The notes: generated by a model from the letters alone, not told the origin. A DNA stretch of 64,000 bases from Devosia neptuniae (GCF_025452235.1 NZ_CP104965.1:1364001-1428000); one strand, 5' to 3'. Positions 16,786 through 27,537 are shown, counted from the first letter of the stretch. Translations and numbers: made by a program.

Positions 16786-18081
16786 ATGCGGTCAGGCGAT
16801 ACAATCGTGGCGTTGTCCTCAGGGGCACCGCCCTCGGGCGTCGCAGTGATCCGGCTCTCCGGTCCCGCCGTCCCTCAAATCCTTGCCCAGGTGGCCGGCA
16901 GCGTCCCCGAACCGCGTCGCATGGTGCTTCGACCGATTGGTCTGGGCTCCGTGCTTGATCGCGGTCTCGTCGCCTTCTTTCCCGCTCCCCATAGCTTTAC
17001 CGGCGAAGACTGCGCTGAATTGCAGGTGCATGGCTCGCCCGCCGGCGTGCGCGCCATCCTCAAATTGCTGACCGGGCAGGGGGCTCGCCTGGCTGAGGCT
17101 GGCGAATTCACCCGCCGCGCCTTCGAGAATGGCAAGCTGGACCTGGTTGAAATCGAAGGCCTGGGCGATCTGCTGGAGGCCGAAACGGAAAACCAGCGGC
17201 GCCAGGCCCTGGCTCGTTTCGAAGGTGGCCTGTCGCGCCAAATCGATGATTGGCGCAATCAGCTGCTTGATCTGCGGGCCGAAATTGAAGCGCGGCTTGA
17301 TTTTTCCGATGAAGGTGATGTTGCCGATGGTCTGCCGGTACAATTCGGCGACGACATCGCGGCGCTGAAATCCAGCATTGGCACGGCTTTGGCCTCGATC
17401 GAACATGGCCGGATCGTCCGCGAGGGCATTCGGGTGGCGCTGGCCGGTGTCCCCAATGCCGGAAAATCCAGCCTGCTCAATGCCTTGGCGCGTTCCGATA
17501 TCGCTATTGTCACCGACGAGGCCGGCACCACCCGCGATGTACGCGAAGTACCGCTCGACATTGCCGGCCAGCTCTTTGTGCTGCTGGACCTTGCCGGCCT
17601 TCGCGAGACTGACAGCAAGGCCGAGGCCGAAGGCGTGCGCCGAGCCCGTCACGCCATCGAGTTGGCCGACATCGTGCTGTGGCTGACCGCGCCAGATACC
17701 GCTGATATGACACCACCGACCGTCTCCGTTCCCATGCTGCACGTCGCGACCAAGTCCGATCTTGGCGGCGCGGACATTGCGGCGGATATTGCTGTTTCCG
17801 CGCAAACTGGCGCCGGTCTTGATCAACTTTTTGCTCATCTTCGCACTATCGGAGAAGCGCTGGGGACGGGTGAACCCGCTCTGCTGAGCCGTGAGCGCGA
17901 TCGGCTGGCACTACAGGACGCGAGCACGGCGCTTGATGCTGCTGCGACCAGGCTGGACGACATGGAACTGGCCGCCGAGAATCTGCGGCAGGCATCATTC
18001 GCGCTGGAACGCTTGGTGGGTCGGCTTGATGCCGAGCGCGTGCTGGACCGGCTGTTTATGAGCTTTTGCATCGGCAAGTGA
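16786..18081 (+). CDS. mnmE: tRNA modification GTPase MnmE
   Basis: With MnmG it installs cmnm5 on U34 of tRNAs. The 431-residue protein has an N-terminal folate-binding domain, a helical domain, and a G domain with GVPNAGKSSLLNAL (G1), TTRD (G2), DLAGLRE (G3) and TKSD (G4). It ends in the invariant C-terminal CIGK. I chose the ATG at 16786; a TTG at 16771 is possible and neither has a strong ribosome site. Its TGA stop is the first bases of parS-like site 3. Confidence 0.96.
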   Translation: MRSGDTIVALSSGAPPSGVAVIRLSGPAVPQILAQVAGSVPEPRRMVLRPIGLGSVLDRGLVAFFPAPHSFTGEDCAELQVHGSPAGVRAILKLLTGQGARLAEAGEFTRRAFENGKLDLVEIEGLGDLLEAETENQRRQALARFEGGLSRQIDDWRNQLLDLRAEIEARLDFSDEGDVADGLPVQFGDDIAALKSSIGTALASIEHGRIVREGIRVALAGVPNAGKSSLLNALARSDIAIVTDEAGTTRDVREVPLDIAGQLFVLLDLAGLRETDSKAEAEGVRRARHAIELADIVLWLTAPDTADMTPPTVSVPMLHVATKSDLGGADIAADIAVSAQTGAGLDQLFAHLRTIGEALGTGEPALLSRERDRLALQDASTALDAAATRLDDMELAAENLRQASFALERLVGRLDAERVLDRLFMSFCIGK

Positions 18082-18094
18082 TTCACGTGAAACA
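18079..18094. promoter_or_regulatory. parS-like site 3 (overlaps mnmE stop)
   Basis: TGATTCACGTGAAACA is 15 of 16 to consensus. The first three bases are the mnmE stop codon. It is one of two sites in the 82-bp mnmE-mnmG gap. Confidence 0.85.
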
Positions 18095-18115
18095 CGGCCC
18101 TGCCGCGCCGTGAAT

Positions 18116-18131
18116 TGATTCACGTGAAACA
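18116..18131. promoter_or_regulatory. parS-like site 4 (mnmE-mnmG gap)
   Basis: TGATTCACGTGAAACA is identical to site 3 and starts 37 bp after it, within the short mnmE-mnmG gap. Such closely paired sites would make a strong ParB nucleation point. Confidence 0.85.
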
Positions 18132-18163
18132 TTGGCCTATGAGGGCGCGCCGGAGATTTTATC

Positions 18164-20026
18164 ATGCGCGACTATGCAGTCATCGTTGTTGGAGGTGGTC
18201 ATGCGGGCTGCGAAGCCGCCGCGGCCTCGGCACGTCTGGGTGTTCCCACGGCTCTCGTGACCCACAAATTCGCGACGATCGGCGAAATGAGTTGCAATCC
18301 GGCTATCGGCGGCCTCGGCAAGGGCCACCTGGTGCGCGAGATCGATGCGCTGGATGGACTGATGGGCCGCGTCACAGACCAGGCCGGCATTCAGTTCCGA
18401 GTGCTCAACCGTCGCAAGGGCCCAGCCGTACGCGGCCCCCGTGCGCAGGCCGACCGCAAGCTCTATCGCGAGGCTATGCAGGCGGCGATCACTGCTCAGC
18501 CCAATCTCGATGTCATCGAGGGCGAGGTCGACGATATCGTCGTCACGGACGGCGTGGTCAGCGGCGTCGTTCTGCTGGACGGCCGCCAGATTTCGACCAA
18601 GGCCGTAGTACTGACTACCGGCACCTTCTTGCGCGGCTTGATCCATCGCGGCGAAGAAACCGTGCCTGCTGGACGCGTTGGCGAAAAGCCCGTGCTGGGC
18701 CTCTCCACCCGGCTCGAAGCGCTTGGCCTCAATCTTGGCCGCCTCAAGACCGGCACCCCGGCGCGTCTCGATGGCAGCTCCATTGATTTCTCTGCCCTTG
18801 AAGAGCAACCTGGCGATAATCCGCCCGAGGCGTTTTCTGCACTGACCACGGCAATTACCACTCCACAGGTCAGCTGCCACATCACGCGCACCACGGCCGA
18901 CACGCACAAAATCATCTCGGACAATCTGCACCGCTCAGCCATGTATTCCGGCCGTATCCAGAGCCGTGGGCCACGCTATTGCCCATCCATCGAGGACAAG
19001 GTAGTACGTTTCGCCGATCGCGACAGCCACCAGATTTTCCTTGAGCCTGAAGGGCTCGATGACAGCACGATCTATCCCAATGGCCTGTCCACCTCGCTCC
19101 CGGCCGATGTGCAGGAAGCGTTTTTGAAGTCAATGCCGGGCCTTGAAAATGTGCGCATCGTCCGTCCCGGCTATGCCATCGAATATGATTATGTCGACCC
19201 GCGCGAGTTGCGCCTGACGCTTGAGGTCAAAAAGCAACCCGGCCTCTATCTGGCCGGTCAGATCAATGGCACGACCGGCTATGAAGAGGCCGGCGCGCAG
19301 GGCCTGCTGGCTGGCGCCAATGCCGCCCTGGCCGCTCGTGGCGCTGAAGCGCTGACCCTGTCGCGCACTGAAAGCTATCTTGGCGTCATGGTCGACGATC
19401 TGGTGACGCGCGGTGTATCCGAGCCCTATCGCATGTTCACCTCACGCGCCGAATTCCGGCTCTATCTGCGCGCCGACAATGCCGATCAGCGCCTGACCCA
19501 GACGGGGATTGCGGCCGGATTGATCGGCGAACAACGTGAATCTATGTTCCGCCGCAAGGCAGACGGTTTGCAGAGCGGCCGTAAGTTGCTCGAAACATTG
19601 AGCGTGTCGCCCAGTGCCGCCCGCAAGGCCGGTATTGCCGTCAATGAAGACGGCAAGGCGCGCTCGGCCTTTGATCTGCTGTCCTATCCAGACGTGACAC
19701 CGGATGATGTTACGCGACTTTGGCCAGAGATTGCCCAGATCGATGCGACTACCCTCGAACAGTTGGTGGTCGATGCGCAATATGCCGTCTATCTCGAGCG
19801 CCAGCGCGCCGACATTGCTGCGGTGCGCCGCGATGAGCAGCGGGGCATTCCAGACTGGCTGGACTATGCCGCGATCCCCGGTCTCTCCATCGAACTGCGG
19901 CAGAAGCTGCAGCAGCATCAGCCCCAGACCATTGCCCAGGCACAGGCACTGGATGGAATGACACCGGCGGCCATTACGCTGTTGCTGTCGGTGATTCGTC
20001 GCGGCGAGCTGCGTAAGGCGAGTTGA
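18164..20026 (+). CDS. mnmG: tRNA uridine-5-carboxymethylaminomethyl modification enzyme MnmG
   Basis: The FAD-dependent partner of MnmE (GidA). The 620-residue protein has the N-terminal dinucleotide loop [36 protein letters not shown], catalytic-region cysteine in [12 protein letters not shown], and [20 protein letters not shown]-terminal helical MnmE/tRNA-binding region completes it. The stop overlaps the rsmG ATG (TGATG). Confidence 0.97.
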   Translation: MRDYAVIVVGGGHAGCEAAAASARLGVPTALVTHKFATIGEMSCNPAIGGLGKGHLVREIDALDGLMGRVTDQAGIQFRVLNRRKGPAVRGPRAQADRKLYREAMQAAITAQPNLDVIEGEVDDIVVTDGVVSGVVLLDGRQISTKAVVLTTGTFLRGLIHRGEETVPAGRVGEKPVLGLSTRLEALGLNLGRLKTGTPARLDGSSIDFSALEEQPGDNPPEAFSALTTAITTPQVSCHITRTTADTHKIISDNLHRSAMYSGRIQSRGPRYCPSIEDKVVRFADRDSHQIFLEPEGLDDSTIYPNGLSTSLPADVQEAFLKSMPGLENVRIVRPGYAIEYDYVDPRELRLTLEVKKQPGLYLAGQINGTTGYEEAGAQGLLAGANAALAARGAEALTLSRTESYLGVMVDDLVTRGVSEPYRMFTSRAEFRLYLRADNADQRLTQTGIAAGLIGEQRESMFRRKADGLQSGRKLLETLSVSPSAARKAGIAVNEDGKARSAFDLLSYPDVTPDDVTRLWPEIAQIDATTLEQLVVDAQYAVYLERQRADIAAVRRDEQRGIPDWLDYAAIPGLSIELRQKLQQHQPQTIAQAQALDGMTPAAITLLLSVIRRGELRKAS

Positions 20027-20673
20027 TGTCTGAAACTGCTGCCTCTCTTAAATACGCACCGCACTTTGTGCGGCCCACTGATGCGGTTATTGCCGATCTG
20101 GAATCCTATGCTCAGCTGTTGCGTAAGTGGCAGGCGGTACAGAATCTTGTTTCACGTGAAACACTGAACCAGGTGTGGACTCGGCATTTTGCCGACAGCC
20201 TGCAGATTCTTCCGCTGTTGCGGGATGGTGATCACAATTTTATGGACCTGGGCAGCGGTGGCGGTTTTCCGGCGCTGCCGTTGGCCATAGCTCTCAAGGG
20301 CGGGCCGCAGCGATTCGTGCTGGTGGAGCCCAATGGTAGAAAGGCCAGCTTTCTCCGCACTGTAGCGCGGGAACTGGACCTGGCGGTGACGGTTTTCGCG
20401 CAACGCAGTGACCAGATTGATTCACGTGAAACACCAGCGCCTGATGTCATAACCTCCCGCGCACTGGCGGCAATGCCACTGCTCTGCGACTGGATGGAGC
20501 CGTTTTTCACCAGCAAAACCCGGGCCTTACTGCATAAGGGGAGGGAATATGTTGAAGAATTGGCGGATTCGGGTGCGCATTGGCACCACGACGTGTTAAT
20601 GGTTCCTAGCGACACCGATCCGGGCGGCGTGATCCTCGAGATCACGAATCTGCGACGGAAATCAGTGCGTTAG
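20026..20673 (+). CDS. rsmG: 16S rRNA (guanine-527-N7)-methyltransferase RsmG
   Basis: A SAM-dependent methyltransferase (GidB) acting on G527 of 16S rRNA. The 215-residue protein has SAM-binding FMDLGSGGGFPALPLAIA, and the family's NLVSRETL near the N-terminus. The ATG at 20026 overlaps the mnmG stop. Two parS-like palindromes are written into its coding sequence, both as codons for SRET (20148-20163 and 20418-20433). Confidence 0.95.
   Translation: MSETAASLKYAPHFVRPTDAVIADLESYAQLLRKWQAVQNLVSRETLNQVWTRHFADSLQILPLLRDGDHNFMDLGSGGGFPALPLAIALKGGPQRFVLVEPNGRKASFLRTVARELDLAVTVFAQRSDQIDSRETPAPDVITSRALAAMPLLCDWMEPFFTSKTRALLHKGREYVEELADSGAHWHHDVLMVPSDTDPGGVILEITNLRRKSVR
20148..20163. promoter_or_regulatory. 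parS site 5, perfect consensus (inside rsmG)
   Basis: TGTTTCACGTGAAACA is an exact 16/16 match to the widely conserved parS palindrome. It encodes V-S-R-E-T of the RsmG motif NLVSRETL and lies 0.5 kb upstream of parA. Confidence 0.93.
20418..20433. promoter_or_regulatory. parS-like site 6 (inside rsmG)
   Basis: TGATTCACGTGAAACA is 15 of 16 to consensus. It again encodes D-S-R-E-T, but in a part of RsmG (IDSRETPAPD) that I do not know as a conserved motif. The DNA site itself may therefore be under selection. Confidence 0.82.
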
Positions 20674-20695
20674 CGGAACGACACTGGAGGCTGAT

Positions 20696-21496
20696 TTGAC
20701 GCCCCGAATTCTGACTCTGGCCAATCAGAAAGGCGGCGTGGGTAAAACCACGACGGCGATCAACCTGGCGACTGCCCTGGCGGCCATTGGCGAGCGGGTG
20801 CTGATCGTCGATCTCGATCCGCAAGGCAACGCCTCGACGGGTCTCGGGATCTCCCGCAATGACCGCGAAGTGTCCTCCTATGACCTGCTGGTGGGCGAGG
20901 CGACCGTCGCGCAATCGGCAATTATGACCAGTGTGCCCAATGTTGCCATCGTCCCCTCGACCATGGACCTGTTGGGCGTCGAACTGACCATTGCCGGACA
21001 GGCTGATCGTGCTTTCAAATTGCGCAATGCTTTCAAGCAATTGGGCGATCTGACGATCAATGATCGGCCGGTCAGCTATATCCTGATCGACTGCCCGCCT
21101 TCGCTGAACCTGCTGACCATCAATTCGCTGGTGGCGGCCGATGCCGTGCTGGTGCCGCTGCAATGCGAGTTTTTTGCGCTGGAAGGCCTCAGCCAACTGC
21201 TGCAGACCATTGAGCAGATCCGTTCGACGCTGAACCCGCGCCTGTCGATCCAGGGCGTGGTGATGACCATGTTCGACAAGCGCAACAACCTCTCCGAGCA
21301 GGTTTTGCAGGATGTGCGCAGCGAAATGGGCGATCTGGTCTATGACACGGTGATCCCGCGCAATGTGCGGCTGTCGGAAGCGCCGTCCTACGGCAAACCG
21401 GCTTTGCTCTATGATTTGAAATGTGCCGGCAGCCAGGCCTATCTGCGGCTGGCGACCGAAGTGATCCGCCGTGAGCGGCAGCTCAACGCGGCATAG
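20696..21496 (+). CDS. parA: Chromosome partitioning ATPase ParA
   Basis: A deviant-Walker ATPase whose DNA-bound gradient pulls ParB-parS complexes to the pole. The 266-residue protein has KGGVGKTTT at 12-20, DLDPQGNASTG (Walker A') and LIDCPPSLNLLTINSL (Walker B). The start is TTG at 20696, with GGAGG 5 nt upstream; no ATG is available nearby. It is followed by parB after 9 nt. Confidence 0.96.
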   Translation: MTPRILTLANQKGGVGKTTTAINLATALAAIGERVLIVDLDPQGNASTGLGISRNDREVSSYDLLVGEATVAQSAIMTSVPNVAIVPSTMDLLGVELTIAGQADRAFKLRNAFKQLGDLTINDRPVSYILIDCPPSLNLLTINSLVAADAVLVPLQCEFFALEGLSQLLQTIEQIRSTLNPRLSIQGVVMTMFDKRNNLSEQVLQDVRSEMGDLVYDTVIPRNVRLSEAPSYGKPALLYDLKCAGSQAYLRLATEVIRRERQLNAA

Positions 21497-21505
21497 GAGC
21501 CCGAT

Positions 21506-22381
21506 ATGAACGACAAACCGACACGACTGGGCCGCGGGCTGGCCGCGCTGATCGGCGATATGGCGACCATTGAGGGCGCCCGCGTCACTGAGAGCGGTGG
21601 CGTCAAGCGCCTGCCGGTCGAGATGATCATCGCCAATCGTTCCAATCCACGCCGCTCGTTCGACGCGGATCAGCTTGAAGAGCTGACCAATTCGATTCGC
21701 GAAAAGGGCGTGATGCAGCCCTTGCTGGTGCGGCCGAGCGAAGATCCCAATATTTTCGAGCTGATTGCGGGCGAACGTCGCTGGCGCGCGTCGCAAAAGG
21801 CGGGCCTGCATGACGTGCCGGTCATTGTGCGCGATGTCGATGACAAGGAAGCGCTCGAGCTCGCCATTATCGAAAATGTGCAGCGCGCCGACCTCAATCC
21901 GCTCGAAGAGGCCATGGGTTATGGCCAGCTGATCGAGCAATTCGACTATACCCAGCAGGACCTGGCGCAGGTAATCGGCAAGAGCCGCTCGCATGTCGCC
22001 AATACGCTGCGCCTGCTCAAGCTACCCGAGGATGTGCGCGGCATGGTCGCCAGCGGTACGTTGACGGCCGGGCATGCGCGGACCTTGATTACGGCCGATG
22101 ATCCGGCCCAACTGGCGCGCCAGATCGTTTCTGGTGGTCTTTCGGTGCGCGAAGCGGAAGCCTTGAGCCAGCAGCGTGATGTTGCGGGCAAGCGCAAGGC
22201 CACGGAGCCAAGCGCCAGCCGGGATGCGGATACTGTCGCGCTGGAACGCCGACTGTCGGACGCGTTGGGCCTATCGGTATCGCTGGCGCATAGCGAACGC
22301 GGCGGAAAGCTGGAGATCCGCTACAAGACGCTCGAGCAGCTCGATGGCATTTGTGCGCGGCTGACCGGTTACCCGAACTGA
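21506..22381 (+). CDS. parB: Chromosome partitioning protein ParB
   Basis: A CTP-dependent DNA clamp that loads at parS and spreads. The 291-residue protein has an N-terminal ParA-activating basic stretch (KPTRLGRGLAALIG) and the CTP pocket motif GERRWRA (89-95) with ENVQRADLNPLEEA. The parS-reading HTH (DLAQVIGKSRSHVANTLRLL) is followed by a C-terminal dimerisation domain. Eight likely target sites are in this window. Confidence 0.96.
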   Translation: MNDKPTRLGRGLAALIGDMATIEGARVTESGGVKRLPVEMIIANRSNPRRSFDADQLEELTNSIREKGVMQPLLVRPSEDPNIFELIAGERRWRASQKAGLHDVPVIVRDVDDKEALELAIIENVQRADLNPLEEAMGYGQLIEQFDYTQQDLAQVIGKSRSHVANTLRLLKLPEDVRGMVASGTLTAGHARTLITADDPAQLARQIVSGGLSVREAEALSQQRDVAGKRKATEPSASRDADTVALERRLSDALGLSVSLAHSERGGKLEIRYKTLEQLDGICARLTGYPN

Positions 22382-22395
22382 TCGTGTAACCGCAA

Positions 22396-22411
22396 CGTTT
22401 CACGTGAAACG
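22396..22411. promoter_or_regulatory. parS-like site 7 (after parB)
   Basis: CGTTTCACGTGAAACG is a fully symmetric 16-bp palindrome, differing from consensus only at the two outermost bases. It lies 15 bp past the parB stop, in the gap to convergent holA. Confidence 0.85.
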
Positions 22412-22429
22412 TGCATGCTGATTCCTGGG

Positions 22430-23452
22430 TTAATGCGATGCGGCCATCATGCAGATGGCGAGCAGAGCCCGGCGCAGGCTGGTTTCGGCTAGAGCCGGCC
22501 GGCGGCGGCTGTCGGCGGTGGTCTGCAGGATGCGGTCGCTGGCGACCGCGAGGGCGCTATCCGTCCAGAGCCGCAATTGCTGTTCCAGCGCCGCAGCGCG
22601 CGAAAAATGTGGCTTGGGGCGCAGCCCGTCCAGCACGGCGCGCGGGGTCTTGCCGGCATCGACTTCCACTCGCCAGCGCCGCAGATTGGCGAAGTGGATC
22701 GTGGTCATGGCCAGCAGGCGCTGTGGGTCGACGGCCGACGACAGGGCGCGGTTGAGCGCCAGTTCCAGCTTTTCAGCATGTCCGCCGCCGGTGGCATCGA
22801 GAATGGCGTCGATCACCAAGGCGCCATTGTCGGCGCAGAGCAGCAACACATCCTCGCGCGTCAGAACCTTGCTGCTGGCGGCGTAGAGCGAGAGTTTTTC
22901 CAGTTCGCGGCGGGTAATTTCGCGGTCATTGCCCAAGATTTCACGTAGCGTGGCAATGACATCGGCATCGACGCGAATGCCTTGCTGGTTGAACGTCTCG
23001 CGAATCAGCGCGGTCAGGGTCTCGTCATTGTCGGGATAGCAGGGCAGGGCGCGGCCCAGCTTTGCGGCTTCCACCAGTGCCCGCAAGGCATCCTTGGGAG
23101 CAAGATTGCCGGCCTCGAGCACGATGGCGGCGCCGCCGGGATCGTCGCGTAACTCGGTCAGCGTCATCACCAGGGACTTGGTGGCGCCGCGCACCCGCAC
23201 GATACGCTTGCCACCAAACAGCGAGATGGTTTTGGCCTCGACAGCCAGGATGGATGGATCGGCATCCACTTCGCTGCCATCGAGCACGACCAGACTGGCG
23301 CTTTCGGGATCGTCTCCTGTGAGGGAGCGGATCAGCTTTTGCGCGGTTTCGCGCACCAGCCCGGTATCCGGTCCATAGGCGAGGAAAATGCCTTCGGTCA
23401 GGTCGGGGCGTGCGAGAAAGCGGGCAACCTCATGCGCCTTGAGCGCGCTCAT
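22430..23452 (-). CDS. holA: DNA polymerase III delta subunit
   Basis: The clamp-loader wrench subunit. The 340-residue protein has the HolA fold, starting [17 protein letters not shown]. It has the N-terminal degenerate AAA+ region (FLAYGPDTGLVRETAQKLI) and helical C-terminal collar (LNRALSSAVDPQRLLAMTTIHFANLRRWR). The ATG shares one base with the lptE stop (TGATG), completing a leuS-lptE-holA unit. Confidence 0.92.
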   Translation of the reverse strand: MSALKAHEVARFLARPDLTEGIFLAYGPDTGLVRETAQKLIRSLTGDDPESASLVVLDGSEVDADPSILAVEAKTISLFGGKRIVRVRGATKSLVMTLTELRDDPGGAAIVLEAGNLAPKDALRALVEAAKLGRALPCYPDNDETLTALIRETFNQQGIRVDADVIATLREILGNDREITRRELEKLSLYAASSKVLTREDVLLLCADNGALVIDAILDATGGGHAEKLELALNRALSSAVDPQRLLAMTTIHFANLRRWRVEVDAGKTPRAVLDGLRPKPHFSRAAALEQQLRLWTDSALAVASDRILQTTADSRRRPALAETSLRRALLAICMMAASH

Positions 23453-23958
23453 CAGCGGCTCAGGGCTGCCAGCAGGCCGAGGCGCAGCGATTCGGCGGCG
23501 GCTTTGGCGGCGCGTTCGGCGGCTTCGCGGGCAGCCTCGCGATCGGCCAGCACCTGATCGCTGCGGGTATAGCCGGCCGTGGCGAACCGCGTCAGTTTGA
23601 TGGGCGGTTTGCTGCTGCCATCGCGATAGGTGATGGTGAGCGTTGCCGTTGCGGTGACTTCCACCGGCTTTTCCGGATTGTCCGTGCGCGAGAGCATGGT
23701 ATCGGCGGCGGAGGTGCTGACCGATGCCTGCGCCAGCGGAGCATCAGGCGCCTCGGAGTGCCCGAAGCGCAGCGAAAGCTCCTGGTAGACGACCTGTTCC
23801 AACCGGCTATTGGGCTTGGCAAAAGCCAGGTTCAATAGCGGTTGGCTGGCCAGCGTGCCGCTCGAATAGACCGGCGCAAAGCTGCATGCGCCCAGCGCCG
23901 CTGATATAGCCAGGATACCGGCAAGAGCAATGGGGCGCAGGGCTTTAGACAACGACAT
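23452..23958 (-). CDS. lptE: LPS-assembly lipoprotein LptE
   Basis: The outer-membrane lipoprotein that plugs LptD in lipopolysaccharide export. The 168-residue precursor has a signal peptide ([19 protein letters not shown]) with lipobox LGAC, so the mature lipoprotein begins at Cys23. [23 protein letters not shown] is the family's C-terminal helix. The ATG at 23958 lies inside the last codons of leuS, a 14-bp overlap. The leuS-lptE-holA order supports the call. Confidence 0.9.
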   Translation of the reverse strand: MSLSKALRPIALAGILAISAALGACSFAPVYSSGTLASQPLLNLAFAKPNSRLEQVVYQELSLRFGHSEAPDAPLAQASVSTSAADTMLSRTDNPEKPVEVTATATLTITYRDGSSKPPIKLTRFATAGYTRSDQVLADREAAREAAERAAKAAAESLRLGLLAALSR

Positions 23959-26554
23959 TGACGATCCTGTCCGGCACAACGACGATTTTCTTGGGTGCCT
24001 TGCCATCCAGCATGCGGACAATCTCGTCCAGTGACAAGACGCGTTTTTCGACCTCGGCCGCGGGCAGGCCCTTGGGCACCACGATCTCGCCGCGGCGCTT
24101 GCCATTGAGCTGAATGGGCAAGGTCACTTCGTCGTCCACCAGCAAGGCCGGATCGACATTGGGCCAATGGGCGTCGGCAACCAGGCCCGGTTTGCCCAGC
24201 GCTTCCCAGCAGGTTTCGGCCAAATGCGGCATCATGGGCGCGATCAGCTGGATCAGGCGTTCTACGCCCTCTTCCAGCGCTGCCAGGCGGGCGGCGGGGG
24301 CCACGGCGACCAGACCGGCCGAGCGGACCAGGGCATTGGTCAACTCATAAATCTGGGCGACGGCGCGGTTGAAGCGCAGGCCCTCGATATCACCACCGAC
24401 ATTGTGCACGGCGCGATGCACCGCTTTGCGCAGGGCCAGCGCTTCTTCATCATCAGATGCGCGAACAATGCCGGAAGACTGTTTGGCAATCTCGACCGTT
24501 TCACTGACCAGGCGCCAAATGCGCTGCTGGAAGCGGCTGGCGCCTTCAACGCCCGCCTCGGTCCATTGCACATCGCGCTCCGGCGGGGAGTCCGAGAGCA
24601 TGAACCAGCGGGCAGTGTCGGCACCATAGGTGGCCACGATCTCGTCGGGATCGACCACATTCTTCTTGGATTTGCTCATCTTTTCGACCGAGCCGATGGT
24701 GATCGGCTCGCCCGAAACCAGATGCTTGGCCGTGCGGGTTTCACCCAGCGCTTCCAGTACGATCTCGGCCGGCGCCACCCACTCACCCTTGGGGGATTTG
24801 TAGGTCTCGTGGGTCACCATGCCCTGGGTGAAGAGGCCCTTGAAGGGCTCGTCCAGATCGACATGGCCGGTCGCCTTCATGGCGCGGGTGAAGAAGCGCG
24901 AATAGAGCAGGTGCAAAATCGCGTGCTCCACGCCACCGATATATTGGTCCACCGGCAGCCAGCGATTGGCAATCTCGGGGACAGTCGGGGTTTCGGCATG
25001 GGGGGCAGTGAAGCGAGCGAAATACCAGGAACTATCCACAAAGGTGTCCATGGTGTCGGTTTCGCGCCGCGCCGCGCCGCCGCATTGCGGGCAATGCACA
25101 TGCTTCCAGGTCGGGTGATGGTCCAGGGCATTGCCGGGCTTGTCGAAGCTGACGTCTTCGGGCAGCACGACCGGCAGGTCCTTTTTCGGCACGGGTATGG
25201 TGCCGCAGACCTCGCAATGGATGATCGGAATTGGCGCGCCCCAATAGCGCTGGCGCGACAAGCCCCAGTCGCGCAGGCGATATTGCGTTTGCGCCTTGCC
25301 CCAGCCCTTGGCTTCAAACAGCGCCAGGGTCTGGTCCATGGCCTCCTGGCACGTCAGTTCGGCGCCGCTTTCCCCAAACCAGTGCACATAGCGCACTTTC
25401 TGGGTCTTGAGCGGGGAGAAAGCCACGTCGCCGACGGCTTCGTCGCTGTCGAGCGGCTTGAACACATCGATGACCGGCAGGCCATATTTGCGGGCGAAAT
25501 CGAGGTCGCGCTGATCATGGGCCGGGCAGCCAATAATGGCGCCCGTGCCATAATCCATCAGCACGAAATTAGCGATATAGAGCGGCAGTTCCCAGCTCGG
25601 ATCGGCCGGATGGGTTACCTTGATCCCGGTATCAAAACCCAGCTTTTCGGCGGTTTCCAGTGCTGCGGTCGAGGTGCCCGATTGCTGGCAGAGCTTGTTG
25701 AACGCGGCGATCTCTGGATTGTCTTCCGCCAGCGCCTTGGCCAGCGGGTGGTCGGCGGCGATGGCGGCAAAGGTGGGGCCAGCCATGGTGTCGGGGCGGG
25801 TGGTGTAGACCGGCAGGGTGGCAAAGCCATGCGGCGCACCCTTGACCCCAAAGTCAAAGGCCAGGCCCTGGCTCTTGCCGATCCAGTTGCGCTGCATGGT
25901 GCGCACTTTTTCGGGCCATTCGGTCAGTCCGTCCAGCCCGGTCAGCAGTTCCTCGGCATAGTCGGAAATCTTGAAGAACCATTGTGTCAGCTCGCGCTGT
26001 TCCACCACGGCGCCCGAGCGCCAGCCGCGCCCGTCGATGACCTGTTCATTGGCCAGCACGGTCATATCGACCGGGTCCCAATTGACCTTGGAATTCTTGC
26101 GCGTGATCAGGCCTGCCGCCAGCATGTCGATGAACATCGATTGCTGATGCTGGTAATATTCCGGCTCGCAAGTGGCGATTTCGCGCGTCCAGTCGATGGA
26201 CAGGCCCATGGATTTGAGCTGCGCCTTCATCGAGGCAATGTTTTGCCGGGTCCAGGTGCCCGGATTCATCTTGCGCTCGATAGCGGCGTTTTCTGCCGGC
26301 AGGCCGAAGGCGTCCCAGCCCATGGGATGCAGCACATTGCGGCCCTTGGCGCGCCAATAGCGGGCCACCACATCGCCCATGGCGTAATTGCGCACATGGC
26401 CCATATGGATGCGGCCAGAGGGGTAGGGGAACATCTCGAGGACGTAATAGGGCTCGCGCGTATCGTCGTTATTGGTCACGAAGCTCTTGGCATCGTCCCA
26501 GACCTGCTGCCAGCGGGGCTCTGCTTCGCGCGGATTGTAGCGTTCGACGCTCAC
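23945..26554 (-). CDS. leuS: Leucyl-tRNA synthetase
   Basis: A class Ia synthetase charging tRNA-Leu. The 869-residue protein has HIGH-type [15 protein letters not shown] near residue 44 and a large editing domain with [22 protein letters not shown] zinc-type insertion ([12 protein letters not shown] and [10 protein letters not shown]), KMSKSKKN and a C-terminal anticodon-binding domain follow. It leads the leuS-lptE-holA unit and is divergent from the YggS gene across 131 bp. Confidence 0.97.
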   Translation of the reverse strand: MSVERYNPREAEPRWQQVWDDAKSFVTNNDDTREPYYVLEMFPYPSGRIHMGHVRNYAMGDVVARYWRAKGRNVLHPMGWDAFGLPAENAAIERKMNPGTWTRQNIASMKAQLKSMGLSIDWTREIATCEPEYYQHQQSMFIDMLAAGLITRKNSKVNWDPVDMTVLANEQVIDGRGWRSGAVVEQRELTQWFFKISDYAEELLTGLDGLTEWPEKVRTMQRNWIGKSQGLAFDFGVKGAPHGFATLPVYTTRPDTMAGPTFAAIAADHPLAKALAEDNPEIAAFNKLCQQSGTSTAALETAEKLGFDTGIKVTHPADPSWELPLYIANFVLMDYGTGAIIGCPAHDQRDLDFARKYGLPVIDVFKPLDSDEAVGDVAFSPLKTQKVRYVHWFGESGAELTCQEAMDQTLALFEAKGWGKAQTQYRLRDWGLSRQRYWGAPIPIIHCEVCGTIPVPKKDLPVVLPEDVSFDKPGNALDHHPTWKHVHCPQCGGAARRETDTMDTFVDSSWYFARFTAPHAETPTVPEIANRWLPVDQYIGGVEHAILHLLYSRFFTRAMKATGHVDLDEPFKGLFTQGMVTHETYKSPKGEWVAPAEIVLEALGETRTAKHLVSGEPITIGSVEKMSKSKKNVVDPDEIVATYGADTARWFMLSDSPPERDVQWTEAGVEGASRFQQRIWRLVSETVEIAKQSSGIVRASDDEEALALRKAVHRAVHNVGGDIEGLRFNRAVAQIYELTNALVRSAGLVAVAPAARLAALEEGVERLIQLIAPMMPHLAETCWEALGKPGLVADAHWPNVDPALLVDDEVTLPIQLNGKRRGEIVVPKGLPAAEVEKRVLSLDEIVRMLDGKAPKKIVVVPDRIVNVVV

Positions 26555-26685
26555 GATTTCGTCCTCGAATATGCTGGAATCGCAAGCGGCGAAAAACTGG
26601 CACGCAGCTTGCGTTGTAAGGGGATTTTGGCTACCGGACCATCAACAGAAAACCCCCTCAAGGTCAACAGGAACAGGGCAAAAGC

Positions 26686-27378
26686 ATGGACGACAGCGAT
26701 ATCCTTGCCGCCCGCAGCCTGGGCGAGATCCACGAGCGCATGGCTGCGGCGCAAAAGCGCTTCGGCCCGCCCGCCAATCATGTCGAGCTGGTGGCCGTGT
26801 CCAAGACCTTTGCGGCCGAGGCTGTCTTGCCGTTTCTCAAGGCCGGGCAGCGCGTGTTTGGGGAAAATCGCGTGCAGGAGGCCAAGGACAAATGGCCGGC
26901 CTTGCGCGAGGCCTATCCCGAGGTGCAATTGCACCTGATCGGGCCGCTGCAGACCAACAAGGCGCGCGAAGCCGTGGCTTTGTTTGACGTCATCGAAACC
27001 CTCGATCGCGACAAGCTGGCCATTGTGCTGGCCGAGGAGATGGCGCGCGCCGGCAAGCGCCTGCCGTGCTTCGTGCAGGTGAATATCGGTGGGGAAGAGC
27101 AAAAGAGCGGCATTGCGCCGGCCGAGACGGCGGCATTCGTCGCCCGCTGCCGCGCCGAGCATGGGATCGATATTGTCGGGCTGATGTGCATTCCACCCGA
27201 TGGCGTGCCGCCCGGTGCCTATTTCGCGCATCTGGCTGGATTGGCAGAGATCTGTGGTGTGGCGGGGCTCTCCATGGGCATGAGCGGGGATTTCGAGCTT
27301 GGCATTGCCATGGGGGCTACCCATATCCGAGTAGGGTCGGCGCTGTTTGGCTACCGGCCCAAGGCAGACCCGCGCTGA
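26686..27378 (+). CDS. YggS-family pyridoxal phosphate homeostasis protein
   Basis: A PLP-binding TIM-barrel protein (COG0325) that buffers vitamin B6. The 230-residue protein has the PLP-lysine region VELVAVSKTFAAE, GENRVQEAKDKW, HLIGPLQTNKAREA and the C-terminal phosphate site GMSGDFELGIAMGATHIRVGSALFG. No catalytic activity is known for the family. It stands alone, divergent from leuS. Confidence 0.93.
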   Translation: MDDSDILAARSLGEIHERMAAAQKRFGPPANHVELVAVSKTFAAEAVLPFLKAGQRVFGENRVQEAKDKWPALREAYPEVQLHLIGPLQTNKAREAVALFDVIETLDRDKLAIVLAEEMARAGKRLPCFVQVNIGGEEQKSGIAPAETAAFVARCRAEHGIDIVGLMCIPPDGVPPGAYFAHLAGLAEICGVAGLSMGMSGDFELGIAMGATHIRVGSALFGYRPKADPR

Positions 27379-27537
27379 AACGTGGACGAGCAAGTGTAAA
27401 TCGCGGAGATCGCTGCAACTTTTAACGCTCTCGCATCGTTCCTGACTGTCGTAACGCCGATGTGATTGGTTGGACAAAAACCGGTCGCAATAGTGTGACC
27501 CTTGATCGGGCAAAGCGCCAAAAACCCGGAGAAAACA

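Noticed and set aside
24167..26938. 923-codon open frame antisense to leuS
   Set aside because: leuS carries all synthetase motifs; the antisense frame is His/Gly/Arg-rich shadow sequence.
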